A stretch of 64,000 bases of DNA. Source: Mangifera indica (Eukaryota; Streptophyta; Magnoliopsida; Sapindales; Anacardiaceae). Location: the NCBI RefSeq assembly GCF_011075055.1, contig NC_058138.1, positions 2,170,001 to 2,234,000 on the forward strand. Reading direction: 5' to 3'. Below the pieces are notes generated by a model. That model searched no databases, was not told the DNA's origin, and was given only the letters and a program-made list of their open reading frames with translations. The position numbers and the translations under genes were made by a program. Positions 35,301 through 47,238 of the stretch are shown here, piece after piece. Numbering within the stretch: the stretch's first letter is position 1; every line of letters begins with the position of its first letter.

Positions 35301-36407
35301 TCTTCTTTTGGTTATGATCATTTTGCTGGTTTTCTTTGCTACCTTGTGAGATTAGTGAAACACCTTTAATGTTTTGAGAAGTTTCATTTCCCAACATCAC
35401 TTTTCTCCGACTTTCTTCCATCCTCACTTCAGAAAAAGCTTCCTTGACATTGGGTAAAGGTTTTGTACTTAAAATCCTGTCTCTGACTTCATCCAAGTTT
35501 TTATTCAGGCCTTGAAGAAATTTATAGACCCGGTCTTTTACTACATTCTTTTGATTGTACTTGCTGTTTTTCAGACAATGTCACTGGTGCCCTTCTAAGG
35601 CATCGAGTTGTTGTCACTTTTGGGTAAGCAAGTTGTAATACTTTGTGATTGTTGATTCTCTTTGACGTAACTAATGCAAAATACCTTTGATTTCAAATAT
35701 TTCAGACGTGTTGTCTTTGTTTGAATATGTTTCCCTTGTTGAGTCCCAAAATTCTTTAAAAGTTTAGTAATACATGAAGTTTTCCCTAATTTCATTAGTC
35801 ATGGAATTGATAAGCCATGACATAACTATACTATTCTTTGATTTCTAGATTTTGCATTTTGGATTTTTTTCATTTGGAATGGCTGCCTCTCCAGTCAGAG
35901 AATCTTCCTTCCACTTACCGCAAACAAAAAACATAATAAACTGGGACCATTGAGGAAAATCGTGGTCATTAAGCTTATGCTTAGTAAGGGGTATGACGAG
36001 CGGGTATGAGAATACCTTCTAAGTTAGAGGTAACTTTTGTTGCAGAACTCTCTCCATTTTCCATAATAAAATTTTAAGGTTCAGATCTTATGCTTTGATA
36101 CCATATTGAATTTTTGAGAAATAAAATTCTTTATATTGTCGTATCCAGCATCAGGAATACAAGAAAAATATATACAGGTTGAGGGTTGAACCAGTTTGTC
36201 GCAAAATCCAGTTTCTATCAGTACATCTGGATATCCAACCTCTAAAAAAAAAAAATCTTCTAAACTAGAAAAAAGGCCTAAGATAAAGGAATTATAGTCA
36301 ACAACCAAATTTCCTAAATAATATACAAAGAATAAAGAAATCTTCTGAAATCATGGGATAAAGGGAAATCTTAAAAAATCATGGGATTTGAGCTGCCCGA
36401 ACTAACA
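32305..36407 (-). mobile_element. Ty1/copia retrotransposon, reverse, 3' truncated
   Basis: Read on the minus strand. A 5' LTR (36106-36407, ~302 bp) starts TGTTAGTTCGGGCAGC and is followed by a primer-binding site TGGTATCAAAGC at ~36094-36105. Gag with a zinc knuckle (CYHCRKTGHANEVFW, the third Cys changed to Phe) lies at ~35250. The GAG-pre-integrase piece WHYRLGHPNF is at ~34640, and scattered integrase fragments run to ~33000. The reverse-transcriptase segment with YMDDIIIT is at ~32760. The 3' end is missing: it stops at the junction with the forward element, where a ~170-bp RT piece (32313-32485) is repeated next to its parent copy at ~32555-32730. Confidence 0.8.
36106..36407 (-). repeat. 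5' LTR of the reverse copia element
   Basis: The outer end is TGTTAG on the minus strand (plus-strand CTAACA ending at 36407). The inner end lies next to the tRNA-Met primer-binding site (plus strand TGCTTTGATACCA, 36091-36103). No partner LTR is found in the window, so age cannot be estimated from LTR divergence. Confidence 0.65.
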
Positions 36408-36536
36408 TTTTGTAGAGTCAAGTTCCTCATGCATGCAACAGAGTTGTGGTAATGGTGTACAACTATCAGGTGAAATGTAAAGGAATCGAAAGCCTTTAGA
36501 ATTAAAGTAAACAAGACCAAAAATGATCGTATCCCA

Positions 36537-37030
36537 TGTTGATTTTACAAAGATAAAGTGTAAAAAAAAAAAAAAACTGTTAAGGAATAATGAGAATATG
36601 AAACTGAAAATGTTCTTTTTTTTTTTTCAAACTTCATTCAACACATCTTCTTTAAATGCAAAAAAATTGTTAAGTACAAGACATGATTTTTCTATTATCA
36701 AGCCTAAATAAACACTTAAGAAGGAATAATGAGAATATGAAACAGAAAATGTTCCTTTTTTTACTTCATTCAATGCATATTCCTTAAATACAAAAAAATT
36801 GCTAAGTACAAGGCATGATCTTCCAATTATCAAGCCATAAAAGAAAGGCATAATCTTCCTATTATCAAGCCATAAACAAAAGATATGATCTTCCTATTAT
36901 CAAGATATAAATAAAAGGTGTGACCTTCCTATTGTCAAACCATAAACAAAAGATATGATCTTCCTATTATCAAGCCATAAACAAAAAGCATGATCTTTCT
37001 ATTATCAAGCCATAAACAAAAGACCGCTAG
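36537..37030 (-). repeat. 3' LTR region with internal tandem repeats
   Basis: It begins TGTTGATTTTACAAAGAT and shows two ~138-bp tandem units (GGAATAATGAGAATATGAAAC...CTTCATTCAA...AAGTACAAGRCATGAT at ~36582 and ~36723). These are followed by about five ~38-bp repeats of CATGATCTTCCTATTATCAA-GCCATAAACAAAAG up to ~37020. The inner LTR boundary is uncertain. It is much longer than the 128-bp LTR at the other end. Confidence 0.6.
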
Positions 37031-37439
37031 CACGCCACTAACTTCCTAAAAATTTGGTTAAACATGACATATTTAATTTGACCACTTCCTTTGCATATCT
37101 CATTCTTCATCACACATCAATAGCCTATGTCTATATAGTGCATTTGATGAGGCATTTTTGCAACACTTCTTCTTGCCTTAGTAGCTGCAAAGGCCTAGTT
37201 TGCTTCTTAAAGCTTCAAATCTAGCATTGGATAGGGCTTTGGTTAACAGATCTCCAACTTGATCCTTTTTTCTGCACTTCTCTTAAGAAATATAACTTGA
37301 TCTTAAAATTTTTAGTCCTGTCATGAAAAATAGGATTATTTGAGATTGAAATTGCAGCTTGGTTATCTATATGAATCAGTGTTGTCTTATCCCCTTCCAT
37401 GTGTAAGTTTGCAAGTATCTTCTTAAGTCAAATTACTTG

Positions 37440-40400
37440 ATTCACATTAACAGTGGTTGTAACATACTCAGACTTAGCTATGTTTCAAGCTATCACTTCT
37501 TACTTCTTTGAGCACCATGAGAACATTCTTGATCCAAAGTTGAAACAAAAACCTATTGTGTTTCTCATGTCATCAACTAAACCTACCCAATCATTATTAG
37601 AATAACCATGAAGTTTAAAATCCTGACAGTAGAAATATTTGATAACATAATTTACTGTGCCCTTGATACATCTAACAATCCTTTTAGTAGCTTGAAAGTG
37701 CATCTCACTAGCATAATGCATGAATCATGAAAGCAAGCTTACTGCAAACTTAATGTCTTGTCTGGTGGCAATAAGATGCATCAAACAACCAATCAAACTT
37801 TTGTAATGACCTTCATCAATTTTGTTTGATCCATTATCCTTGCTAAATTTCTTCTTTTGATTCATTAGGGTATTTGTGCATTTGCAATCCTCCATATGAA
37901 AATTTTTAAGTATTTTCCCTGCATATTTCTTTTGGTATATGAAGACTCTATCTTGATTTTGCTTCACCTCCATTCCCAAAAAATAACACATCGATCTAAG
38001 GATTGCCATCTCAAATACTTTGAGCATTTTGGCCTTAAACTCCTTTATTAGTTTCTTTTACATACAATGTAGCTTCACTTAGGCTTTTAACAAAGCCAAG
38101 ACCTAACAGGTGTTCATCAATCCTACTGTACTAGGCCTTGGGAGCTTGCTTAAGGCCATACAAAACCTTTTTTAACAAGTAGGCCTTCTCCTCTTGTCCC
38201 TTGACTTGGAAACCTTCTGACTACTATATAAAGATCTCCTCCTACAAAGAACCATTTAAAAACACAGATTTTACATCCAGCTAGTAAACATTCCATCCTA
38301 ATGTGTTGACAAGGTAAGTAGCACTTTGATTGTGTCAAGTCGTGCTATTGGAGCAAAAGTCTTAGAGAAATCTACTCCAAACACTTGAGCATACCTTTTC
38401 ACAACTAATCTAGATTTATTTTTGTTTACATAACCATCTGCATTAAGTTTGGTTTTGTAAACCTATTTGACACTTGTAGGTTTTTTGTGTTGAGGTTTCT
38501 CCAGCAGCTCCCAAGCGTCATTTTTTTCAATCATTCTGATATCTTCTTTCATTGCTTAAATCCACTTGTCATCCTTCTTTACCTTTCTAAACTCTGTAGG
38601 CTCAATGACAACAATGTTACACCTTTCATAAATATCAAACAATGACCATGTACCTCTTACTAGTACGTCATCTATGTCATCCTTGGGATTTTGTGGAAAC
38701 TCTGAGTACTGCTCCTTTTCTGACTCTTTCCAATTCCATTATCTATCCTCCATGAACTTGACATCCTTGCTAATAATATTTTTTTTTTCATTTTATGGTT
38801 AGAAAATTCTATAAGTCTTAGATGAATTACTATTTCCAATGAAGAATCCTAGTTCTGCTTTCTTATCTAGTTTGTCTTTTTTTACTTGTGGCATATAAAG
38901 GTAACCAAAGGCTCTTAAATGCTGCAAGTTTGGTTTATAACGAAACTGCGCTTCAAATGGGGTTTTCTTTTGCAGAACTTTAGTTAGTAGTATGTTTAAC
39001 AAAAAGACTATTGTGTTTGTAGCTTCTACCCATAATTTCTTAGGCAAGTCCTTTTCATACAACATATATCTTGTCATCTCCATTATAGTTCTATTTTTTC
39101 TTTCACTTAATCCATTATGCTATGGAGTAAGGTGCTGTAAATGGTGCTCAATAGTAGCTCATTCACAAAATTTGTTAAACCTGTCAAAAATGTATTCCTT
39201 TCCATTATCTGACCTTATTACCTGCATCCTGTAACCATTTTGATTCTCCACCCATAATTTAAATTTCCAAAATACACCAACAACCTCATATTTGAATTTG
39301 AGAAAATAAATCCAACATAATCATCAATAAATATAATAAAGCACTTACTATCATTTAAAGATGATGTTTTCTGAGGTCCTCTAACAACTGTATAAACCAG
39401 TTGAAGCTTATATGTTGCTCTCCATGCAATTTGAGGAAAGAGACTTCTGACTTGTTTGCCATATTGATAGGCAACACAATTTATCACCCTCTTTTCCAAC
39501 AGTGGCATTCTTTTCACAAGATCATGTTTTTGCATATAAAGAAGTCCAACATGATGGAAATGCCGAAACCTTCTATGCCATAATTCGACATTGCTTGTGT
39601 TACATGGAAAGGCTATCTGCTCCTCTTCCATTAGATTCAAAGCAAAGCTTTTTCGTCTCATTTTTATCTTAAATGTGTCTTTGCCTTCTGCATCTTTGAT
39701 CTTGCACCATTTTGTCTTCAAATAATATTTTGAAGCCTTTCTTGAGTAGTTATCCAACACTAAGCAGGTTTTGATAAATGTCAAACACATATAAAACATC
39801 AGTAATGTATTTCAAACCTATTAGGCTTTCTATAGCCACTATTCCTTTGCCCTTGACAATGATGTATTCACCATTTCCAATCCTCATTAGAAATGTCAGT
39901 TTTATCAAGTTCTTTAAAAAGCTTCTGATCATTGGTCACGCCACTATCAGTAAGCCAAGAGTCACTAGAACTGTTATTTGTTGCAAAGCATGTTGTAACA
40001 AATAACTGCTCCTTATAATATTGTTCAGTAACAACATCTCCTTCCTTTTTATGCTTCTATGACTTGCAAATCTTCTCCATGCGCCCAATCTGACCACATT
40101 TTCTACATTGAATGTCTTGCCTCCACCAGCTCTTCTTCTATGGATGATTGGTCTTCTTGCAATATGGACAAGGTGGATAAGTTTCATCCTTACTTTTGTA
40201 GGTGGCTGCATTGTTGCCAGACTTGTGGTTGTTCTACTTCCTATTATTCCTCCTTTCTTTGCCTGTTCTTGATTTATGTGCTTTTGCTTGAAAAGCACCC
40301 TCGATAAAATTCTCTTGTCTCATCATCCTTCTTTGCTCCTATGTTTGCAATGCATTCACTAACTCTACCAAGGAAATGCTTGGCAGATCCTTCAACTCTT

Positions 40401-40929
40401 TTAAAGAAGAGATTTTAGCTTCATATTTCTTAGGTAATGTAACTAGAATTTTTTTGCACAATTCTTTCATCAGAAAAATCCTTACCAAGCAATCTCACCT
40501 TGTTTACAATATTGGGTAGCCTGTCAGAGTACTCTTTGATGGATTCTGACTCTTTCATTCTTAGCATCTCAAATTCTCTAATCAAATTCAGCACCTACAT
40601 GTTCTTTGTCCTGTCATTGCCTTGGTATTCCTTCTTGAGATCCAGATCTTTTTTGCTAATTGTAGGTTCATGATTCTTGTGAATATTGTGCTTTAAACTA
40701 AAGAGTACAAGCAAGCTCTTGCTTTTGACTTTCTGCTTCTTTTCTCTTTATGATTCTTGAGTTGAGCAATAGTTGGATTAGTAGGTCGTGTAGGAACTTC
40801 ATAGTCATCCTCCATTGCTTCCCATAGATCCAAAGCATTATGAACTGTCATTCTAATAGCCCAGGCTTGATAATTATCACCATCAAACACCAATGGTGTG
40901 ATAGATGAGAATGTTGTACTTGTTTTCAT
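37440..40929 (-). pseudogene. Decayed gag-pol of the TCCCA-flanked copia element
   Basis: On the minus strand gag starts at 40929 (LVFDGDNYQAWAIRM, the copia gag DUF4219-like start). A zinc-knuckle piece lies near 40090. The protease motif SWLTDSGVTND near 39960 keeps DSG. GAG-pre-integrase LWHRRFRHFHHVGLLYM is near 39570, integrase IDDYVGFIF near 39320, and a TPFEAQFRYKPNLQHLRAFG piece near 38950. RT/RNase H pieces (SMCYFLGMEVKQNQDRVFIY; ATKRIVRCIKGTVNY) run from 38027 to 37500. Many stops and frameshifts separate the pieces. Confidence 0.8.
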
Positions 40930-41011
40930 TGTTATGACTTTGGTTCAGTGTCTATGTTTTGGCTAACTGAACTCACAGATCTCTTAAGAAGTTTGGCTTT
41001 GATACCAATTT

Positions 41012-41139
41012 TGTTGATTTTACAGAGATGAAGTATAAAAAAAAAACTCTTAAAAAGAATGTTTTCAGTTTCATATTCTCCTTATTTCTTCTTAAGAGTT
41101 TATTTTTTTTTTAATACTTTTATCTTTGTAAAATCAACA
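41012..41139 (-). repeat. 5' LTR (128 bp, palindromic) of the TCCCA-flanked element
   Basis: It starts and ends with inverse copies of TGTTGATTTTACARAGAT. Inside, CTCTTAA...CTTAAGAG and A/T runs are also mirrored, so the LTR is close to a perfect hairpin. It shares its first ~40 bases with the 3' LTR and then matches the latter in inverse orientation (GAGAATATGAAACTGAAAA). Confidence 0.65.
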
Positions 41140-41329
41140 TCCCAAATACCAACAGAGAGCCATACACTTCAGGAGGTGAGTGAAGGTCATGACCATCATG
41201 CAGAAAAGAAAAATAATTAAATCCTGGAAAAGACAACAACATTCCAAGCAGGTATCTTTTCCTCTTATTAACCACAAATGTGCTATTGAATTTTAGAACA
41301 GATCAAAAGAGAGGATATTAACTGAAAGT

Positions 41330-41720
41330 AAACCTTTGCAGATTAAAGAAATCGTTTTATATCATTGGATTTTGTTAGTATATTTCCAAATAAATTTTAA
41401 AAAGTTTTATATAGCTTATATACATAGCTCTGTCTTTCTCCTTATCCTGCATATACAAATTCTCTTTGTTACACAATGAATGCCTTAAGGGAAATTATTT
41501 AACTATTAGCTCTCATGCTTTACATTCTGAGAGAAAAATTTTAACTGCAGAGGTACATCTATCCATTAGGCATTAATCAGACCATAACCCCTTTCAAATT
41601 TCAGTTCACCACTATGCAACATAAATAAAATGGAGTAAATTGCATATCTCTTAATTGACCAAATTTATCTCATGCGTGGCCTTGTGAAATCAGTAAATTT
41701 ATCTCTGACATGTTAAACAA
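41330..41720 (+). repeat. NLR upstream-region copy 1
   Basis: It matches 47820-48180 (immediately upstream of the NLR gene) and 56600-57030. Shared phrases include ATTGGATTTTGTTAGTATAT, CTCCTTATCCTGCATATACA, TTAACTATTAGCTCTCATGC, ACATCTATCCATTA and AAATTTATCTCATGC...TGTGAAATCAGTAAA. Here the NLR gene that should follow is absent; the sequence runs into transposons at 42015. Confidence 0.75.
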
Positions 41721-43219
41721 ATTTTTTGAAATTTTTACAATACTATAAACTAATAATTTAAATTTATAAAGTTAATATATAAACAAACTACTAGAAATTT
41801 CAGGTTTTTATACAATTTAATTAGTAGATAAAATAAAATAAAATATATATCAAGTATTTTTATTAGCAAATAGGTAAATTCAAAGATAATATTAATCTTA
41901 TAAATAAAATCCAAAAATAATATATATTTTTTGTTTATTTTACATACAAATATGCTACTATCATAAAACAAAGACTATACAATGCAAACTAACTTAGACA
42001 TATTCTATAACCTTGGGGCCGTTTGGTTCTAGTTTTTGAATATTACCTTGGTAATCTATCTTTTATTTTCTTGTTTGGTTTGTGAGTAATAAAAGATTAC
42101 AGTAATATTCTATTACCGATGCTGACGTGATATGTAATATAGGTGGTAATCTGATTACTACCTTCACCTTAGGTATTTAAAGATTACCGAGGTAATTTTG
42201 ATTTTATTATAATTATATTATTATTTATTAATTTTTTGAGACAAAAATAAATTTATTTTTAGGGAAATTATTAAAAATGGGCAAAAGTAAGGGGGCTTAA
42301 ACGAAATTGCCCAAAAAATTCAGATCAAACAAAAATGCCCAACATTTGTGAAATGTCTAAACTACCCCTATATATAAACAAGGCAAAATTTCATATTTCC
42401 CACTGTGAAACGTCCACTGTCACTATGCAAATCCAAAGAAAAATAGACTGTTTTTCTCATTGTGAACCGTCGCCCACTGTCGTCCCACTGTGAAGCGGAT
42501 TTTCGTCGATTTTCTTGCTTTCTGACGAGCGAAAATGGTCAAGAAGGTTAGTATATCTTCCGTAATCTTGTTTGAATTAAGTTATTGTTCATATTATTGA
42601 GATTTGAGTGAGATTTTGCGGTTTGAAAATTAGGGTTTCGATTTTGTACAATGCTTAATATGTTTTGATTCTTGATTGTTTTCGTTGAATTTGTTGAGGG
42701 GTTTTGTGTTATACCCAATGTAAATTCGATTTATGTTGAAATTAGAGGCCGAAATGATCGATTTTTGATCGAAAAAAGCCTCCGAAGCCATCGACATTTC
42801 GACAGTGGGAACAGTGTTTCCCATGTCATGAAGAACATAACCACTGTGACGGTGGGTGTGGGGGGTTTAGTGGCTTTTTAAAAACATTATGGATCTGGTT
42901 GCATTATTAGTCCACTGTGGGTGTTTTTGAAATTTGCCATGTGTGACAGTGGGTTGGGGTGAAAATTTACTTTTTTGAAACTGCAGGGGCGGTAAAGATT
43001 CGAAAATTATTGAGGGGGCAAGGGATAAATATTGGACCTGTTTGTAATAGAAATTTTTTTAGGGGGTAAATTGATATTTTTCACATCTAGGGGTTTCTTA
43101 ACGTGTAGTTTTCGAATTTTATAACCGTTTTTTCTGTTTTAAAATTTTTCAATATGTAATTTTCAAATTTGAGATTAAGTTTTGTTTTCTGTGCCTTTCG
43201 GACATATTTTATGATATAA

Positions 43220-44440
43220 TGACCTTGTATTTTTTAGATTTTCGAAGAATTTTTCGATTGTTGCCATTTAAAGGTATTTCAACTTTTAGAATTCGAATTT
43301 TAGTTCTATTTTTTCAAATTTTACCGTTTTACTATATATCGACTCGTATTTTTCAGATTTCCAAAGAATTTTTTGATTGTTGCCATTCTAGGGTATTTCA
43401 ACTTCTATAATTCGAATTTCAGTTCCATTTTTTTTAATTTCATCGTTTTATGATATATCGACTCGTATTTTTCAGATTTTCGAAGAATTTTTTGATTGTT
43501 ACTATTCTAGGGTATTTCAACTTTTAGAATTCGAATTTCAGTTCTGTTTTTTCGAATTTTACTGTTTTACGATATATCGACTTATATTTTTTAGATTTTT
43601 GAAGAATTTTTAGATTGTTGCCATTCTAGGGTATTTCAACTTTTAGAATTCGAATTTCAGTTTTGTTTTTTTGAATTTCACCGTTTTATGATATATCGAC
43701 TCGTATTTTTCAGATTTTCAAAGAATTTTTTGATTATTGCCATTCTAAGGTATTTCAACTTTTAGAATTCGAATTTCAGTTCTATTTTTTTGAATTTTAC
43801 CGTTTTACAATATATCGACTCGTCTTTTTCAGATTTCTGAAGAATTTTTCAATTGTTGCCATTCTAGGGTATTTCAACTTTTAGAATTTGAATTTCAGTT
43901 CCATTTTTTCGAATTTCACCATTTTACGATATATAGACTCGTATTTTTCAGATTTTCAAAGAATTTTTTGATTATTGCCATTCTAGGGTATTTCAACTTT
44001 TAGAATTCAAATTTCAGTTCCGTTTTTTCGAATTTCACCGTTTTACCATATATCGACTCGTATTTTTTAAATTTCCTAAGAATTTTTCGATTGTTGCCAT
44101 TCTAGGGTATTTCAACTTTTAGAATTCGAATTTCAGTTCTATTTTTTCGAATTTCACCATTTTACCATATATCGACTCGTATTTTTCAAATTTCTGAATA
44201 ATTTTTTGATTGTTGCCATTCTTGGGTATTTCAACTTTTAGAATTCGAATTTCAGTTATGTTTTTTTGAATTTTACCATTTTACCATATATCGACTCATA
44301 TTTTTCAGATTTCTGAAGAATTTCTCGATTGTTACCATTCTAGGGTATTTCAATTTTTAGAATTCGAAATTAAGTTTCGTTTTTTCGATTTTTAACATTC
44401 TATGGTATTTTAACGTATAAAATTTGAATTTCAGTTTTGT
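43220..44440 (+). repeat. 119-bp tandem repeat array, ten copies, left arm of the MULE
   Basis: Each unit contains TATATCGACTCGTATTTTTC, 'gaagaattttttgattgttgccattctag', GGTATTTCAACTTTTAGAAT and 'tcgaatttcagttc'. The anchor GGTATTT falls at 43273, 43392, 43511, 43630, 43749, 43868, 43987, 44106, 44225 and 44344, exactly 119 bases apart every time, although units differ at many bases. A half-unit follows at 44404. Short open frames here are repeat translations. Confidence 0.95.
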
Positions 44441-44689
44441 TTTTTCCTTTTAACTGTTTTACAATCTTGAAATCTTATTTTTAAAATTTTGCGATCACCT
44501 TTTTATTGTTTTTTATTTTTTTATGATTTTTTTCCATGATTTTACATATTTGTTATTTATGCATGACTAACGAATGTTGTAAATTTTTGCCGGATATTTC
44601 TCGCAAAAGAAGATGTGTTGAAAGCGAGCTACAAATCCTCGATGATCCAGATACTTCCAGACAGATCTAATATGTCGTGCACAATGCAC

Positions 44690-45960
44690 AACATTATCTA
44701 GGATTACGTCTACACTGACCTCGGAGCAGCTACGACTATTTGGGAGGATATGTTTCGGGTATCTTCTTCTTTTACCTGAGACCAAATTCTCTGGTATATT
44801 AGTTCATTCATTCCTACTATGGCAGCTACATCGATTCTTTGCTAGAGACGAGTTTTGGTTTCGGATTAGCGAGGTTGATGTTCGTTTTAGCCCGTTTGCG
44901 TTTGCTTTGGTGACGGGTCTTTCCTTTAGCCGATGCATTGATATCTCTTCATATATTCCTCGCTCCTCCAGACATAGGATCAGAGATACATACTTTTGAG
45001 ATTGCCCGAAGGTGCAGTATCATGACTTAGAGCGTGTTTTCTTATCGAGGCCATGAGGGAATGACGATATTGACGCTGTCAAGATGATCTTATTGTATGT
45101 TCTTCACATAGTTTTGTTGGGGAATGATTGACGAAAAAAGGTGTCTTTAGAGTATTTACAGTTGGTTGATCATCTGGACGGATTTAATTCCTACCCCTGG
45201 GGTGTTCCTGTGTGGCAGATGACATACGAGTCTATGTCACAGGTGAGTGACAGAGTATGCTCCAGACGGATGCTTGAGATGTGTAGATACGACCTCTACG
45301 GATTTCCTTTCGCATTTCAGGTTAGTTTTAATTTATTGATTATATATATTAATTTGAAAAAAATATGAATTGATTTATTTAAATCGTAAATGATTATATT
45401 GCAGTATTAGATATATGAGACTCTGGACATGTTACACGATTGGATTGACCTTGTTGATCCCTATTTGTCCCCACGGATGTTTAGGTGGAGTACGCAAGAT
45501 GTCCCTAGTTGGACTCATATAGGTCGTATTTTCACTGGTGATCCGGTATGTACTAGTTAATTAATAAGTCGATTAATTCGTTATATGTTACAATTATTTT
45601 GACTTATATATCTTCATCATTAGGAGGATGTCACATTCTCTCTTTGTCCATCATCGATCGAGGAGGGTTTACCATGGTTCGCTAAGATTCGTGAGTATAT
45701 CGGTTTACCCGATGCTGATTCCTCCTCATCTTCTTCGGTTCCAACTGCGACTAGAGATGGGGTTTCTCTAACCTTAAGACCTTCAACTGTACCTGTCGAG
45801 ACTTTTGAGACATATGAGGAGCCTATTCAGCCTTCTGTTATGGAGCAGCCTATATGTTCCCCTGTAGTTCAGAGCCCACGAACAACAGACCATCCTGGAA
45901 TGGAGGACCATCCTAGAGTGGAGGACCGCACTACCCACTCCTGGTTAAATTTGAAAAAAC
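44690..45960 (+). pseudogene. DUF1985-type captured gene (Ulp1-associated MULE cargo), decayed
   Basis: One frame from ~44700 reads SEQLRLFGRICFGYLLLLPE, then SGILVHSFLLWQLHRFF, VRFSPFAFALVTGLS and, from 45141, LQLVDHLDGFNSYPWGVPVW. These are the hallmarks of plant DUF1985, a domain common in MULE-borne genes that also encode Ulp1-like SUMO proteases. Three in-frame stops (near 44998, 45055 and 45129) break it. After a plausible intron at ~45322-45404, exons with WIDLVDPYLSPRMFRW and, after another intron (~45547-45624), a Ser/Pro-rich region continue to ~45950. There the inverted repeat array cuts the gene off. No C48 protease catalytic domain is visible. Confidence 0.75.
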
Positions 45961-46680
45961 AGAATTAAAATTCGAATTCTAGAAGTTGAAATACCCTAGA
46001 ATAGCAACAATCAAAAAATTCTTCAGAAATCTAAAAAATACGAGTTGATATATCGTAAAACAGTGAAATTTGAAAAAACAGAATTGAAATTTGAATTCTA
46101 TAAGTTCAAATGCCTTAGAATGGTAATAATAAAAAAATTCTTCAGAAATCTGAAAAATACGAGTCGATATCTCGTAAAATGATAAAATTCAGAAAAACAA
46201 AACTGAAATTCGAATTCTAAAAGTTGAAATACCCTAGAATGGCAGTAATCAAAAAATTCTTTGGAAATCTAAAAAATACGAGTCGATATATCTTAAAACG
46301 GTAAAATTTAGAATAACGGAACTAAAATTCAAATTCTAAAAGTTGAAATACCTTAAAATGACAATAATAAAAAAATTCTTTAAAAATCTGAAAAATACGA
46401 GTTCATATATCGTAAAACGATAAAATTTAGAAAAATGGAACTGAAATTTGAATTTTAAAAGTTGAAATACCATAGAATGACAATAATCAAAAAAATTTTC
46501 GAAAATTTGAAAAATACGAGTCGATATCTCGTAAGACAGTGAAATTTGAAAAAACGAAATTGAAATTCGAATTCTAAAAGTTGAAATACCCTAGAATGGC
46601 AACAATTGAAATTTTTTTCGGAAATCTGAAAAATACGAATTGATATACCGTAAAACGGTGAAATTCGAAAAAACCTAAAA
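45955..46680 (-). repeat. 119-bp tandem repeat array, six copies, inverted, right arm of the MULE
   Basis: These are the same units as 43220-44440 on the opposite strand. The inverted anchor (AAATACC) has its CC at 45994, 46113, 46232, 46351, 46470 and 46589, again exactly 119 bases apart. The array starts abruptly inside the DUF1985 gene's last readable exon. Beyond it (46680-46870) is one inverted copy of the ~148-bp repeat found at 60350-61400. Confidence 0.95.
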
Positions 46681-47085
46681 TTTCATTTATAATACTCCTA
46701 CAATGGTTAATATCAAAATGCCCCCCAAAATTTAATAATATTTCATTTGACCCCTCAATTATTTATTCCTAAAATTTAATTTCCCAATTTATATTGCTCT
46801 TATAATGTTTAATATCAAATACCCCTAATTTTAATAAAATTTAATTTAACCCCTTATAGTGAGTGAGGAGGTTTATATAAATGAGGAGAAGGGTAATTTT
46901 GGTATTTTGGAAAAAGTCATGGGCATTTTTGGTTAGGAATAGTGAATTTGGGCATTTTTGTTTGAAAATAGTGACTTTGGACATTTTTGCTTAGTGGGAG
47001 GATATTTTGGCCATTTTTAATAATTTCGCTTATTTTTAATTAATATGACAAATAATATAGAAAATATTTAAAAATACAATAAAAC

Positions 47086-47238
47086 TATGTGTACCCACTT
47101 TGGGTACACAAATGTATACACATTTATATGTGTTATCATGTGATTGGATGATTTTGAATTAAAAATAAAACAATAATCAATCATATGATGACACATATGA
47201 GTGTGTATACATTTGTGTACCCAAAGTAGGTACACATA
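47086..47238. mobile_element. ~153-bp hairpin MITE
   Basis: TATGTGTACCCACTTTGGGT on the left is mirrored on the right by ACCCAAAGTAGGTACACATA, and the match continues ~60 bp inward through ACAAATGTATACACA and ATGTGT-ATCATRTGATTG. The whole element can fold into one hairpin with a small loop around 47165. The target duplication is unclear. It lies in the outer Tourist-like element, 57 bp after the MULE end. Confidence 0.75.

Larger units (their letters stand above)
36537..41139 (-). mobile_element. Ty1/copia-type retrotransposon, reverse, with TCCCA target duplication
   Basis: Both outer ends are TGTTGATTTTAC (inverse at the right end, GTAAAATCAACA). They are flanked by TCCCA at 36532-36536 and at 41140-41144, so this is one complete integration of ~4.6 kb. 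The 5' LTR on the minus strand is 41012-41139, followed by the primer-binding site (plus strand GGCTTTGATACCA, ~40996-41008). Coding fragments run from gag at 40929 down to RNase H at ~37500. It lies in the duplicated NLR flank: removing it joins 36531 to 41145. Confidence 0.85.
42262..47029. mobile_element. Mutator-like element (MULE) carrying a DUF1985 gene fragment
   Basis: The ends GGGAAATTATTAAAAATGG and the inverse of CCATTTTTAATAATTTCGC pair, and the element is flanked by a perfect 9-bp duplication TTATTTTTA (42253-42261 and 47030-47038), the MULE signature. Length is 4768 bp. Inside the termini, both ends have GGCAAAA/GGGCATTTTTG words. Next come the arrays of 119-bp repeats (43220-44440 and, inverted, 45955-46680), and in the centre a decayed DUF1985 gene. 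No transposase is present, so it is non-autonomous. Its left 1 kb matches, inverted, the right end of the MULE at 59990-64000 (e.g. 42690-42820 versus 63540-63700). Confidence 0.85.

Noticed and set aside
43220..44440. Regularly spaced repeats that might suggest a CRISPR-like array
   Set aside because: Whole 119-bp units are repeated with no unique spacers, in a plant MULE; it is a tandem repeat.
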